A stretch of DNA of 64,000 bases from Hygrophila difformis (Eukaryota; Streptophyta; Magnoliopsida; Lamiales; Acanthaceae), in the NCBI GenBank assembly GCA_030278955.1, contig JAOANR010000004.1, positions 62,155,686 to 62,219,685 of the forward strand, read 5' to 3'. A program made the position numbers and the translations under genes. Below, piece by piece: positions 1 through 14,910 of this stretch. How positions within the stretch are numbered: position 1 is the stretch's first letter; the number at the start of each line of letters is the position of its first letter. The notes under the pieces are model-generated. The model was not told the DNA's origin. It did no database searches and saw only the letters and a program-made list of their open reading frames with translations.

Positions 1-112
1 GGTCCAGTTTGGAACAAATTTTTATTTAGTGATTTCAATGTAATGTAAAGCCAAAAAAGATACTATATATCTATCCATCCATCTATCATCTATCTATCCA
101 TTATTCATCTCT

Positions 113-212
113 GTGTGTGTGTGTGTGTGTCTGTCTTCTCTCTTTCTCTCTCTCTCTCCCTCTCTCTCTCTGTCTGTCTGTCTGTCTGTCTTCTCTCTCT
201 CTCTCTCTCTAT
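113..212. repeat. TG/TC-rich microsatellite
   Basis: A run of GT dinucleotides passes into interrupted CT and CTGT tracts and ends in a clean (CT)n run. It lies in the MED13 first intron. Confidence 0.85.
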
Positions 213-740
213 ATAGATGAATGTATGTAAAGTTAAAAATAATTTGGCAAAATACCCGGTTTTTATAAATAAGTTAACGATGTCAATTATTTTGGAACTG
301 GAGGATCCCCTGTCATACTATTGTAAAAGGTATTTTGGCAGTTTGTAGATTTCCAATGTGGGTTTTGTTACAACATCTAGAAAATTTTTCTTATTATTGT
401 TAGAGGGTGTTTGGATTTGTGTTTTAAAAAAGTGCTGCAGCGTCTAACAGACGGATAATCAATAATTGCTGTAACAAAACGTGTCTTATTATTCACGCCA
501 CTGTTTCATTCTACCAATTTTCTAAACGTAATCATTAACTTATCTAATACGGGTAATTTCCATGGACCACTTTCCTGCACTGTATGCATGTGCAATCTAA
601 ACTAGATAATATTACTCCTTCACTCAATTCATATATTGGACTGTGTACCTACTAAAAGTTAGTGGAATTTCTGTACAAATCCATGCGAATCTGGTACAGT
701 AGTTGATTGTTGTTTACTCATGGCATAGATTAAAAACTTA

Positions 741-934
741 TACTCCCTCCGTCCCATTCCAAATGTCCTACTTACTATTTTTGGATGTCCCATTACAAAT
801 GTCTTCTTTCTATAAATAGAAATAATTTTCCCCTCCAACAACTATGTGGACCCCACCGTATACTCACAAACCAACTCTACCTTAATTCCCGTGCCCAACA
901 GTAACAAGACACTTGGAGTGGGACGGAGGGAGTA
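741..934. mobile_element. Stowaway-like MITE
   Basis: The left end TACTCCCTCCGTCCCATTCC and the right end GTGGGACGGAGGGAGTA are inverted repeats of each other, and a TA lies at both outer edges (741-742 and 933-934). At about 190 bp with no coding capacity, this is the structure of a non-autonomous Tc1/mariner (Stowaway) element. It sits inside the MED13 first intron. Confidence 0.8.
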
Positions 935-1209
935 ATTTATTAGTTGAGGAATTATAAAGCTTTTCAAATATCTTGTTTAAAGATTATTTATTGAGATGTG
1001 CAATTTCTTTCCGCAAAAAGATTATTCCTTGTCCGTGAACTATCTATCTTGATGTTCATTATTAATTTTATTTCATTATTCTACATTTGTATGACAGTAT
1101 GTTTCTTATTGTTATAATTCATCTCCTGTAAATTATCTTGTTTCTTCTTCTTCTTTTTTTTCCCCCCTCATGATCTCTTATGTATAAACTAACCTTGTTT
1201 TATTTCCAG

Positions 1210-4200
1210 GGTGGCTTGCATCAGATATCATGGTTTCAGTTTATTGCCCATGAATTTGATTTCTGCACACTCTCTGACAAGAGGTATGCCCTCAAATAAT
1301 TTTCATTTGTATTATAGGTGTTTGTACAAGGAAGACTACCTCAACTGATTGAGTTTGAAATCATGTTCTCGAATCTTGCACTTAAGTCGACTTTTTACAC
1401 TTCACAGGTTAAGAAACACCTAACTGAATGATCCATGGATTATTAAGATAAATCTTATGGCCGAACACATTCTTTTTACTTATCAGATTGATGATTTCTC
1501 ATAATCTTTGATCCTTAATTGCATATTGGAATGTTCACTGATTTGTATTGAATTCTTCCATACCTTTTCAATCAGTTGGTATATGTTTTGAATTTAAGGT
1601 CATTACCAACTCTATAGTGCTTTGTATTTGTGAAGTGCTAAAGTGGACCAAAGAGAGGCAGCAAATGAGGCGGTGCTTTCAGCACATCTTCAACTGCAAA
1701 AAGAAGAGCTTCTTAGCACATGGACCAATTGTTTCGTGGGTCCTTGGGACCCTTCCCAGGGTTCACATAATCCTGGTAAATATTAAAATTCATTTTATGG
1801 ATGAGACACATCACCTGTTCATTGTGCACTGATGCCTACTTGTTCTGTTGTGCAGATGAAAAGATTAAGCTCTGGCTTTTTCTCCCAGGTCAACAGTCCT
1901 CTATTGTTGAGAAGGCTAGGCCTGCAGTTGCTAGATTAAGAGGTATATTGTCTTCAATAATTGTTATATAGAAAGGTCGTTGTCTTTTTTCACATTGTCC
2001 TTCTTATCTGCCATTTTTAATAGTTAACACTTTGAATTATTTAATTTGGATGTGATGGCTGAACTAACTTTTATCTTTTGCCATTCAAGTTCATGCATCT
2101 GGAGTTTGGGTAGCTCCTGGGGACTCGGAAGAAGTTGGATCAGCCCTTTCCCAGGCTCTTAGAAACTGTATAGAAAGGTAATGTTGTACCATTCTCTGAT
2201 TGGATAAGATGTATAGTCGTGATTATCAAATAACAGTACTCTTCTTTCATTTGATAGATCTCTGAAAGGGCTTTCATATGTGAGATTTGGAGATGCATTT
2301 TCAAAATATCATCCTTATACACAGAATGAGGAATTGTTCAGGTTAAACCATACCATTAGTATTGTATTTGACATTATGTTTGAATATTAATTTGTTATTT
2401 GAATGATATTCGATGCTCGACATCATTTAGGTTTATGTAATAATTTATTATTTGTTCATCTATTATATTATTATTATTATTATTATTTTTTAATTTTTTA
2501 ATTTATTTTTTTTTTGGTCTTTTGTAGGAGGGGCCAACCTGTGGCAGAGTTTGTCTTTGCTGCAACGGAAGAAGCAATATTTGTTCATGTTATTATATCT
2601 GCAAAGTTAGTAACGCTTCCTTGTAGTACTTTCTATTATCTTTATGACACTTGTGTGGTGTATTTTTATGTTTTGTTAGTGATCGACGCACATAAAAACT
2701 TAAAATTTTAGGGAGGAGAATCATTTAGCTTGTATAGTTTCAACATGTCTCATGTGTAAGGTCAGTTAGCCTTGTGCATGGATGCATGAGACAGAAACCC
2801 AGTTTGGCAGGAGCACATATAGAACCAAGATAGCAGATACAAGTTGGGGGTGGCTGGAACTCGAACATAAGACCCTTTTGATAATATATCAGTTACAAAC
2901 TCGCGTAAAAGTTCAAACTTTTAGGAAGGAGAATAATTCGAGAGTGCATTCAAACTCACACATTTGTATCAATATCAACATGTTCCAACACCAATCAACA
3001 GTGTTCTGCTACTTTCAACTTTCTATTGCATGACCCCTGTACATTTTTCTTACTGTTAGGCACATCCGGGCGCTTTCAACCGGTGACATTGAACCATTCT
3101 TCAGCAGTACTTCTAGGAGTTCAAATGATCACATTTCAGGTTATTTATTTATTTATTTATTATTTCTTTGGATACAATCACCTGCTTAAACTGATGCCAA
3201 ACATGCATGAATTGGCCTCTTTGTGCTCTCTTGTGTTCGAGTGGCAAAGCGAAATGGGAAGATGAGCTAAAGTTCTATATGAAGCCTCTACAATTTCTGT
3301 TGCATATAATTGGCAGATGCAACATGATGGAAATGGTTATGATGTTACACATTGCAAATGAAAAATAAAAATAAGAATCTGACATTTGCTTGTCCGGTGT
3401 GTTCTTACACTATGTTCTTACTTCTTAGTATTTCAAATTTTTGCCTTCACCATGGTTTGCCATTCCAATTGTCATTAGAAGTTTACATGTGTGTGCGTGT
3501 GTATCTTGTAACTGTTTCCAAAAACATTACTTGATGGCCTATGGTCTGGAGACAAAATATACCACGCCCAAATGAAAGATGAAAATGTGTTCTTTTTCTT
3601 GCCTAGGTAGCTTATACATGGGAAAATTCATGTAAATTGAAAATTTGTTAAGGCCTAGGAATGTTGGCTATGAACTATGAAGTGAATAACAAGTAACATC
3701 CACGCTTAAAGTACAAGTTTTATTACATTTTTTTTTTTTGTTGGAGAATAGTGCATTTTCTGTCGTCTGGTAGTATAGGCTCAGCTTTTGTTATACAGTG
3801 CTTGATGGAGAATATCATATTTTTATATTTTTGTTGGCTGAAGCTGACAAGGCTAGGATTCCAAACTTTGTATGCTGTTGATTATTTGTCTCCGCCTCTC
3901 CGGCTATAAACGAATTGGCTAGTGATTACTAGTGAGTAGTGATTTTGTTAAATGGCTTAGAACCACCACGAGAGTTAATTCTGGTTAATAAATTTGATGT
4001 GATGATTGTTTGAGATGAGGTGGTTATTTCATTGCAGTACCTCGTCTTACATTGGTTACAACATCAGTGTATTCAACAATCATCATATGCACATGATTTA
4101 CTTGTAGTTCTCAAAGTGACTCTTGAATTCCTTTGGCACTTGAAATATCTTTATTTTCCTTTTCTGGTGCTTTATAAGTGAAGTAGTGAACTACAATATT

Positions 4201-7200
4201 TACAATATATGATCCATCATCCATGTTTTGATGCTTGAATGGAAAGAACTGCTATAATTGCTGCTTGAAAGTGATCTACTTAAACCCTTTCATTTAACAT
4301 CATGCATGTCTTTGCAGTTGTCGTTTCTCCTCATGGAATGCGTGGGAAGCTCACAGGATATTGCCCAAGTGATCTTGTAAAGCAAGTGTATCTGAGGTCA
4401 GACAAATATATTTTTTAGCTTACTCTAGTGTCTATGTTAACCAAATTCCTCAACTTTTAAGACTGGCTCATCATTACTTGTATTTTTTTTAGTTCAGTTC
4501 CATCAGAAAACATCTTGACCAGTGGATATATTTCTTGGTTAAAGTTGTATTTACTTGTCTTTTTGATATTTGACTTTTAAGTGATCTTTAAAACTTTTTC
4601 TCAACTATATGTTCAGCTCTGGGAAGTTTAGAGGTTCAAATGGAATTGTAGGCCTTCCCTATCATGTTACTTTAGGGTCTGGACTACCTGGCCAACTTAA
4701 GGCACAAAACTGCTATGTTGAAGTGACCCTTGGTTCCCATGATAAGTTGGTAAAAAATGTGAACGCACACGGTAACTTTCCACAGTCTAATGGTATTGAG
4801 TCCCCAGCTATTGGAAGAGGTACTCAGAGGTGGCCTTCATCCAAGTTTCCACCTCGTGATAAAATATTTATTTATCCGCCGGAGGCTGTCCTTGTTCCAG
4901 TTATGCAGACATCTTCCACCAGATCCTCTTTAAAGAGGTAATACTATTTCTTAGATTGCATAATTCTTGATAATAATGGATGAGATATTATAGTTATCTT
5001 GGTAGGTTCTGTTTGTCTTGCATGATGATAATAGGACTGGTAATTTATTTTCGTAATGGTATTCAATAAGAAATTGATGAAGTAGGTTTCATTTGGGCAA
5101 GTATCAGGTGGGTATTCATGCACAGGTCCTAGGAAAACCTTGTGCAGCTTATAAAGTGGGCGGGGGGCTGTGGGCTGAGAAGGGTGATGCTCAACTTTTT
5201 TTTTTGTGTGTTTTACTTTTTGTTTGTTTGTTTGTTTGTTTTTTTTTTTTTGGCATTTGTGTGTTGATTTTGAATTTTGGAACCACGACCGAAAGATACA
5301 ATCCAATTTGATATTTGAATATTGTGTTGCTTTGGTTATTGCACAGTTAAAATAGGACTAAACTTCTTTAAAAATAATTAAATATACTCCATTTTAGTTG
5401 TCCATTTTTCTTTTTGGACTGTAAAGTGATTGGGTATGCAGAGGAAAATGTGAAATGTAATGGAATGTGGGAGGAAGTAGATTATTTCTTATAAGCGTGG
5501 CAAAGTGAAATTGGACAATAAATAAAAACTATAAGGAATATTTAAAATATAAAATATATAAAAAAATCAGAAAAAAAACTTCCTACATTCGAGGGCTTGA
5601 TACTCGATTAGACCCGAATTTTTGGAATATGGGTCGAGTTTTTTCTGTGCTGAGTCCCGAGTCGAGTTCGGGTTCGAGCAGTAATACTCATTATTCACTA
5701 ATCACCTTTAGGTGAGGCGCTGGTGAGAAGAAAGTCATTGGGAAGTTGGATTTAATTTTAAAGCTGAATTTCATTTTGATGTTTTTGAATCTTTTGTCAA
5801 TTCTCAAGAGGCATGCATACATGCACAGTCTACTAACTCATCTACATTTTCAGATTCTGGCTGCAAAATTGGGTTGGTCCATCATTATCGGGTTCATCGC
5901 TTTTTGTGGACTGGTTCGATTTTTTTTTTTTCATTTGTTCATGTGCCAAATTTTGTACATGATAACCAATCCTGATTTTTGTGTGTTTTTTTGTTTTTTG
6001 TTTTTTCCTTAACTTAGTTTTAACAGTGATAAGGCTGATTCTTTGCACGAACCAAGTGGAGCACGATCTCTGCGTGGCTATCGCAGCAGTAGTAACAGTA
6101 ATAGTAGTAGCAATGGTAGTGTAAGCAGCTCCTCCAGTGACAGCGATCAGAAGACATTAGGTGGTGGTGATTTAGAGGCAGATGCTGATTCTTTAACATC
6201 ACGACAATCTGGTTTATCTTCGTTGGGTCAGATGCAGAGCAATGGCCCCCAAGTGGTATATACCCTTATCCGTTTGGGGTTAAGGATCTAGAACTCCTGC
6301 ATTCAATAATTTATGCGTTAATACGCCCTCCGTCCAGTCACAATGTCCCACTTCTTTTGGATACACTATACAATGCAATATTTTAACGTTAATAATCACG
6401 AATTATATACAAGTAAAAATTATATTCTAAAACTATACGATTATACGAATCTAACAAGACCAAACTATAATATATTTACGTTTTATATAATTGCGATAAC
6501 ATTAAGTCAAAGTTAATCAATGAACAGAATGATAGTCAAAATGGGACACTTGAAATGGGACGGAGGGAGTAAAAAATATTGTTGCTTGTTGATATCAGTT
6601 ACTTTTTCCTACATTTTCCCCTTTATTTGGTTGGGTGCATGCTTTAACTTGCATGTTTTCTGAATTGGTATTTGTTTGCATTCAATATGAATGTGCAGAA
6701 ATTAGAATCAGATAACGTTTCTTTAATTTGCGCTCAGGGTTCTAAAAGGTCGCGGGCTGGGACATCAGATTCATTTGGTCAAGCAGGTGTGGTTTTTAAT
6801 CCTTCAATGAGTGATGGTGGTGCCATGGAAAACAATATGCCGGTTTCTGTGGTTGCAAATGAACAAAGTGGATCTCAATGGGGATGGGATGATGGTGATA
6901 GTGGAATTGGAATGGATATTCAATCACTGCTGTCAGAGTTTGGTGATTTTGGTGACTTTTTTTTGGATGATGCATTGCCTTTTGGAGAGGTATTACTTAT
7001 CAAACTTATTTTATCTCTTCTAGATTGTAAATGTGAATGGTTTAGCATTTTCTCCAAGCGTTTAACTTTCTTTTCCTTGTGTACTTGCTCCTGCTAATGG
7101 GAAACAACCTTTCATTTGTGTTAGATATGCATTAGTTTGAAGCCTGTAGGATAATTTATTATGTATTAATCTATTGAAGATGAGACAAATCAACGAGCTA

Positions 7201-10200
7201 CATGGGGGTTATGATCTTCAGAACTAGGCAGATTCTTGGATCATGAAAAGATTGCCTAGAGTAGGAACAAATGCACCTGCACCTTGGGTGCTTTTACCGA
7301 AGTTTGTTCAGTGAGTGGTGGAAAGGGTCATATCACTGCTTGACTATAATGAGTATATTCTGTTCTATGCTTAGCTCCCCTTAAACCAGAGTTTTAGTGT
7401 ATTCTTAGTCAACTATCATGCAAAACATTCTTTATTTTCCATGTTTTGTTTTATAGTATCTGTTGAACATATTTGGATTGAAACTTGTTTTCCTTGTTAC
7501 ATGAAGCCTCCAGGGAGTGAAGAGTCTCAAGCTCCTCCCATGCCTCCTGCACCTGAAGGTGCTGATTTTGGTAGCAGCCCCAGCAATTCAATGATGGATG
7601 TGTCAGATCAGATGCTTTTGCCTGGAGGTTTCTCAACCTTTGATAGCTTTAATCCTATCCAAGGTCCCGCTGCTTTGGATGATTTAGCAGCAAAGAATCA
7701 AGAGACAACGAAGAGTTCAGCTTTGTGTCAAGTTACTTCCACTCTGCCATCATATAATGCTGAGTTTGATCAGGTTGTAAAGGCTGAAGCACTGATGACA
7801 TTTGCTCCAGAATATGGGGCTGTCGAAGCCCCCAAGAGTGAGACCTCATCTGTGATTTTCCGAAGTCCATATGTACCGAAGTCTTGCAAAGTGGATTCTG
7901 CTTCCAGCTCAAGCAATTATGTTTACTCTGCAACCCCACCTTCTTCTCCTTGTGGTGATGGATCTGATGAGAAGTCCATCTTGCCTGCAAGTAGGAAACC
8001 ATGTGCAGAAAGGAAAGAATCCAGTTCCTTTTCAAATTCAAAGAAATATTACACGCATGTAGAACGAGGGAAGCACCGGATTGGTGGGAGTAGTGACAAC
8101 TTTTCCAAGAGTGAGATTGGACTTGCATCAACCCAAACATCTATTTTTAGTCATTTAAATGCCAAACCTGTCTCAACTGTAACAAATGAAGGCTCAACCA
8201 GAGAAGATAATTTTCTTTCATCTGCGAGGACTGTCCTATCAACAGAAATTGAATGTTTTGTGTGCCAGGCTTCCATGTGTAGATTGAGGCATGCAATGTT
8301 GTCATCTAATGTGTCACCTGCCAGCTTGGGTGGGCCATCCGGGAGTAGCACTCCAAATCAAACTCATGTCGAATCAAGCACTATAATTGACAATGTTTCA
8401 AGCAAATCTGAATTAAAAAAAATGGAGATGATACCTGTGCGGCTAGCTGGCGATGTTGATGGGGCAATATTAGATGGTCCAGTGAGTGCACCTGTTGGTG
8501 TCTGGCGACCTGGTGGTATTTCCAAAGCTGCTAAAACAAGTACGTCAAGTATGGAAGTTTGCTCATCCATACCACATAATTCCTTTATTGAAGAAAGCAT
8601 GCTTTCTTATGGACTACGGAAACCACTTCAGGAATTTCTTGATGGCATCTCATTACTTGTCCAGCAAGCTACTTCATTTGTCGATGTGGCCCTTGATTCT
8701 GATTATGGTGATGGTCCTTATGGGTGGCTTGCACTCCAAGAGCAGTGGAGGCGTGGTTTTTCATGTGGACCCTCTATGGTACATGCTGGTTGTGGGGGGC
8801 TTTTGGCTTCTTCCCATTCCCTGGATATTGCTGGCACAGAGCTTGTTGATCCACTTGCAGCTGATGTAAGTTTTAGTTGTCAGTGGAGTTTGTTTCTGAA
8901 AGGGCTTATTTATTGACATTGATAAGGTGCTCTCTTTTGAGAGAAATGGATCATTGCTTTGTTAGCTATTCTTTTGTCCTCTTAATTTGTTTTCTTGTGT
9001 TTGGGTAGCTTCTTTTTCCTTTAGGAAAGGTGCATACTTATCAACGAATGGGTTGGGAGGGTTGAAACTGATTTCAGAGATTTATTAATTGGTGAATTTT
9101 GCACATCTGTGTCGTTTTCTGGACCTCTGTTTTGTGATGCTGCCAACGAAAGGAATTTCATCTAAGTCTATCCTTCACCGTAATGAAGTATAAAATGGAT
9201 AGAAAGGACCATGATCTTACTTTTCTTATTCTTTTCATTGGTTAATGTTAATTGAATTCCTGAAAGAGCTCTAATGGAAAATACCTATTCTCTTTTCAGG
9301 TTCAGGCATCTTTAACAATAAGTTTGCTTCAGTCAGACATAAAAGCAGCCCTAAAATCTGCCTTCAGAAGTGTAGATGGTCCTTTATCTGTAATTGATTG
9401 GTGCAGGGGTCGTAGCCCATCCAGTGAATCTGGAATGATCTGTGATGGATTTTCTGCAGAGTCCACTGCAAGTGCAAGCGAATGCCGTGATTCTTCTAGT
9501 ACAGTAACACTTTCTGTTGGTGAACCCATCAGTCCATCTACAGGTGGGGCTGCTCCTTGCATTAAAGGTACAATTGTGCTTAAGGTCATTGTCAATGAAT
9601 TGATAATTTCATATTGTTTAATTCAGATGTTGATGTGATTTTTCTAACAGCTGATGGAACTAGGGGTGAAGATGCTGGTACTTCTCTATCAGAGTTGGAT
9701 CAGCAACAGTGTTCACAGTTTCGCCCTACACTTTCTGTCATTCCATTTCCTTCCATACTTCTCGGGTAAGCTTGAATACTTCTTACTTTTATGGCTACCT
9801 TTTGTAATCCTTTTCTTTTTTTCTTCTTTTGGTTGGCATCAATAAATGCATGGAATTTTTGCAGGGATGATGCAGAAGTTTGTACTTTGTAGTTTCAGTT
9901 ATCTGTCATCCTATTACCTGCAGATGGCTGTTAGGATTAGCTGTGGAATGAATTTCATTTGTTAACAACATTTTAAAAGATTTCTACAATTAAACAATAG
10001 GAAATAACTTTAAGTTATTCAAATAGATTTATGACCTAGGTTTAAAATATTATTCAACAATTAGCTATACATTTTTTAAAACCCAGCATCATAGTCACCA
10101 TGGCGGCTCCCACCCCTTTCCACTCTTCACCGCAAAGTCACACCTTGCCGTCCATTGTAATTTGCGCAACTCTGGTTGCTGGTCTCTTTCTTCCTGTTTC

Positions 10201-10320
10201 AACCTTGTTTTCTTCCTCGTCCTTTTCATATGCTTACCTATCTAATATCTGATCTGATTGTATTACTTTGTTTCTGATTAGGTATAGGCGTCTAACTGTT
10301 AGTTTGGACTTTGGAAGCTC

Positions 10321-10372
<52 letters not shown>

Positions 10373-13300
10373 CGGAATGGCTGGCGTTCTGTCACCAATC
10401 ATGATCAGACGCCATGGCAGTCCATTGGCCGAGCTGCAACAGTGCCCCATGATAACTATGCCCATCATTTAGATTAAAAAATGTAGATAAAATTCAGGAC
10501 TGCTGAAAATGCAGCTGATCTGCTATCTTTAAATGGGCTTTTGTGATTTTGAAGCTGATGTAAATTGCATTAGATTGGAGTCAACATGTTATCAGTGTGG
10601 ATATTGTTGTAAATTCCAATGGTGTGGCTGTAGTAAATACACCATGATGTAGATCCATCTTTCTATTTCATAGCACAGCTGAGGTTAAGTGATTTTTTGC
10701 AGGTACCAAGATGATTGGCTAAAAACCTCTCCTAGTTCCTTGGAACTTTGGGAAAAGGCTCCTTTTGAGCCGTATGCTACTGCGAAAAATGTAAGTCTTG
10801 CTAGGTTGTTTGTTAATTTGTTCTGCAGTGTTATCAAGGGTTGGCAATTGCTCTATATGTCTCCACTTCTATATTCTGATGCTATCAGCTGATTTATATT
10901 ATTTCTTGTTTTCTGGTAGATGAGCTATTATGTTGTCTGTCCAAATATAGATCCACTGACGACAGCAGCTGCAGATTTTTTCCTGCAACTTGGAACTGGT
11001 TAGTGTTTGTTTACATATTTGTTTCTGTGAATGTCCTTAACAACTTCTATATGAGTATTAAGAGTATCTTGTTTGACTTGTGGCAATTTAATGGGATAAG
11101 ATTTAACGCAAGCTTTTGAGTACTTATACTTAGCGGTGGCAATGTTTAACATGCCTTGTGAACTTGACATGAAATAGACCCATTTAAAGCAATGTTTGGG
11201 GTAAGCTCTGACAGGTTATGGGGCATTGAACACAATGCTTCTAAGTACTAGTTGACTTGATTTTTACATAGGGTTACTCGTTATATTACTTTAGGAGGAG
11301 TGTAATGCAGCTTAACTTTCTTTTTTGTATGTCTTTTTATTTTCTATTTTTTTTATTTCTCTATTAAAGCAATACTTTCATACAATAAAGTTTGCTAAGT
11401 TATTGGTTCAAAGTTCCTTTATGCACAAAAACCCATTTCTGTAATTGTGCTATGCCTTTCACGTTTTCTCTTTAAATTGTTCACATTTTATAGAGATTGC
11501 TGATATTAAAGATTGTTGTGTAGTTTGTGCTTATTATATTAATTTCAGTTTTCTTGGTCTTCTGGCATGGTATATTTTTTCCTACTAAACACCTCTGCAG
11601 TTTATGAAACATGCAAACTCGGCACACATGCACCTCAAATTCTTGGAAATGAGATGGAGATGGATTCTGGGAGAACATCTGCTGGTTTTGTCCTTCTTGA
11701 TTGCCCCCAGTCTATGAAGATAGATACCAACAATGCATCTATGTTGGGATCAATCAGTGATTATTTTCTCTGCCTGTCAAATGGCTGGGATCTGACTAGC
11801 TATTTGAAGACTTTGTCGAAGGTTCTCAAAACCTTGCAGTTTGGTTCTTCTGCGACTGTGAATGCTAAGGAAGGAAATGGTGGACCATGCACTGTAAGTT
11901 TGTGTTTTTGATTTTGTGGGGTTCTGTGTAGTGGTGTATGCCTCTCTTTAACAAGTCATATAATATGTCAACTCATGATTTCAGTACTAGTGATGAGCTC
12001 TTTTCCATGATCCATATTTAAAAGCCAACAAAATTGATAGAAACTGATTTTTATACTGTTTCTTTTCCTGGAAATTCTTCTTGTTTACTTTTCTCCACAT
12101 TATCGAGCAGAATCTTCATCGCAATTATGACGGGGAGTATGGCTCCCCTGCATTTGTTTAATTGCTATTATGGTTTCATATTATTCTTGCATTTATATCT
12201 TTGCTCTTCAGTATATGAATACACACACACACACACATAGTGCCATGGATTTTGAAATTCCTGTCACATAGGGACCAATTTATTGTGAATTACCATTGAT
12301 TAGTTTTAGGTTAGTATGTCCATTTTATGAAGTGAAAAAATATTATGTTTCTCTTTCTCCTGTAACAGTTCTATACATTCCATGAATGTAGTTCCAGGCA
12401 ATGCGATCAACTGATTATGAACTTTCTTTGTGTTTATGGAATCAGGTAGTCTATGTGGTGTGCCCCTTCCCGGAGCCTCTTGCAGTACTGCAGACTGTGG
12501 TTGAATCGTCTGTAGCTATTGGATCAGCCATTAGGTCTTCAGATAAAGAAAGGAGATCTATGATGCACAACCAAGTTGCCAAAGCTTTGAGTTACACGGC
12601 AAATGCGGATGAGTCATTTTCAAATGTTTTGACACTTACGGGGTTTAACATCCCCAAATTGGTATTGCAGGTTATCACAGTTGATGCTATTTTTAGGGTC
12701 ACTAGCCCCATGTTAAATGAGCTAACTGTTCTGAAGGAAATTGCTTTCACCGTTTACAATAAGGCCCGGCGATTTTCAAGAACCTCCAGTGATACCACAC
12801 AGTCATTATCTGTTTCTGAAAGATCACATTCTGTTATGATGATGGCTTCACCAGTTACTGGTATGTGGAAAGATTGTGTGGGTTCTCGCCTTGTGGGGCC
12901 TACTCTTCAAAGAGAGAGTGATCTTGACTCAAGCTTGAGACCAGGTGCTTGGGATAACTCATGGCAAACAGCGAGATCTGGGGGACTTGGATGCGATACC
13001 AACAGAACAGGAGATGTGTTTCCTCTGGATGAAGTTCGTTGTCTGTTTGAGCCACTTTTCATTCTTGCTGAACCTGGTTCCTTAGATCGTGGACTAACTC
13101 CATTTTTGGGAAGTACAATTGATTCATCAAAGCTATCATCTGAGGATTGCACAAGTACTAGCTTTGTGCCAAGTTCTTCAGGAAATGGAGACTCTGGGCC
13201 TGTTTCTCAGAGTGACTCCATCGATATAGATGCATTTGGATCTGGCCATCAAAAGAAAATTCCATGTCTTCACTGTTGTTATGGATGGACTGAAGATTGG

Positions 13301-14865
13301 CGTTGGATGGTCTGCATATGGACAGACTCAAGGGGAGAATTGCTGGACACTTATGTTTATCCCTTCGGAGGAGTCAGTAGTCGGCAAGACACGAAGGGTT
13401 TGCAGTCCCTTTTTATCCAGATATTGCAACAGGGCTGCCAGATTCTGCAGCCAGGTTCTCCTGATGTTGCAAAGCCTAGAGATCTCGTGATTACCCGAAT
13501 TGGATGCTTCTTTGAGCTTGAGTGCCAGGGTATTCAAAACTGCTTCTGTATTTACGATTATCAATTCTTCACCTCCCATTCAATATTACCTCTTTTATTT
13601 AAGCGGCTATTTTTCATTTATTATTAAGGTCTTTGTGCAACCTCTTAAAATATGGTTTTGAAGCTCATGCCTCATATATGCCCTTTTAACAAAGGGAGAA
13701 AAAAAATACTTAAGTAAGTAGCTTATTTTAGTAATATTTAAGATTTTTCTTTTATTTGTCTTATAAGCCCCAAAACAACTTATGAGCTCTTTTTCCGAAC
13801 ACTCTATATTAGATTTACAGATATATATACTTTCTCTGGTATTTGAATCATTCAGGAAACAATGTTGTCTAAATCTAATTGGTTGGTTGCTCTTAATCAT
13901 ATCTAATGGAATATTTTTAACATAACCCCAGCATGATTCCCTCTAAGTCGAGTTACCGTTGGTCTTTGTCTTTTAAGCTTCTGAGTTTATGGTTGTCTAT
14001 GGCAACATAGAGGTGTGACAACTCAGAGAATTATATGTTTAAGCAGCTTGATTTCTCTCATGAAGTCGCCATTTGTTAAATCTTTTAGCTTCTCTGTGCA
14101 GAGTGGCAAAAAGCTTTGTATTCAGCTGGAGGTTCTGATGTGAAGAAGTGGTCACTGCAGCTGCGACGATTCCTGCCCGATGGAATTCCTGCCAGTAGCA
14201 ATGGAAGTTCTCTGCAACAGCAGGAAATGAGCTTGATGCAGGATAGAGCACTTCCTTCTTCACCAAATCCATTGTACAGCCCTCCTCCTAAAGCTTCGAC
14301 CTACATGAAAGGTGGAGGTGGACAACCAACTTCCAGGAAGCAGTTAATGGGTTCACATCCGGCATTGGACAATTCAAAGGGTTTACTGCAGTGGGTGCAG
14401 AGCATCAGTTTTATTTCTGTCTCAATTGATCATTCTTTGCAACTAGTCCATCAAGCTGATTCGACATCTTCTGGTACATATTGATCTATATACATCTTTC
14501 TATTAGAGTATTTTGTTTCTGTTTTTTTTTTTTTTTCCTTCCCTTAGTCTCTTGCTTTGAAGTGCATCTGTTTACCTTCTGCGGCAAAATCTCCTTTGTT
14601 ATTTACTGTGCATAAAAAAATGGAGTTAAAAAACTTCCCATTGCAACATAATTGTGTCTTGCATTATCAGATTTTTAAAAAATTACTTTCCATTTTTATT
14701 TATTTGTTTATTCCTTTTTGAAGTTTTGATTCCATAATGGGCATCAGTTATTTTCTTTCAACTGAACTATAATCTTCCTACCCTGTGGAGAGAATACCGA
14801 CTTGTTTCCTGTTTTTAGCGATGTTCTTTTCTTGATCGCTTCTAGGTGTATGAGTAATGAGTGTA

Positions 14866-14910
<45 letters not shown>

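Larger units (their letters stand above)
1..1209 (+). other. MED13 first intron (5' part missing)
   Basis: Non-coding DNA before the first recognisable MED13 exon. Plant MED13 proteins begin with a very short first exon of about eight residues. No matching ATG is visible here, so that exon is inferred to lie left of the window. The stretch holds a CT/GT-rich simple repeat at about 113-212 and a complete Stowaway-like MITE at 741-934. The intron ends at an AG at 1208-1209, directly before the exon encoding GGLHQISWFQF. Confidence 0.6.

Noticed and set aside
2780..2890. tRNA-like B box (GTTCGAGTTCC on the minus strand)
   Set aside because: No clover-leaf or matching A box at proper spacing. 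At most a decayed SINE fragment within a MED13 intron; similar weak traces occur near 1327-1400, 42975 and 44224.
7733..8140. 135-residue minus-strand ORF inside MED13
   Set aside because: Antisense shadow of the large MED13 exon 7507-8865, whose plus-strand frame fits the gene on both sides.
10268..10477. ORF with a long tyrosine run
   Set aside because: It is the translation of the TTA/ATT microsatellite in a MED13 intron, not a protein-coding gene.
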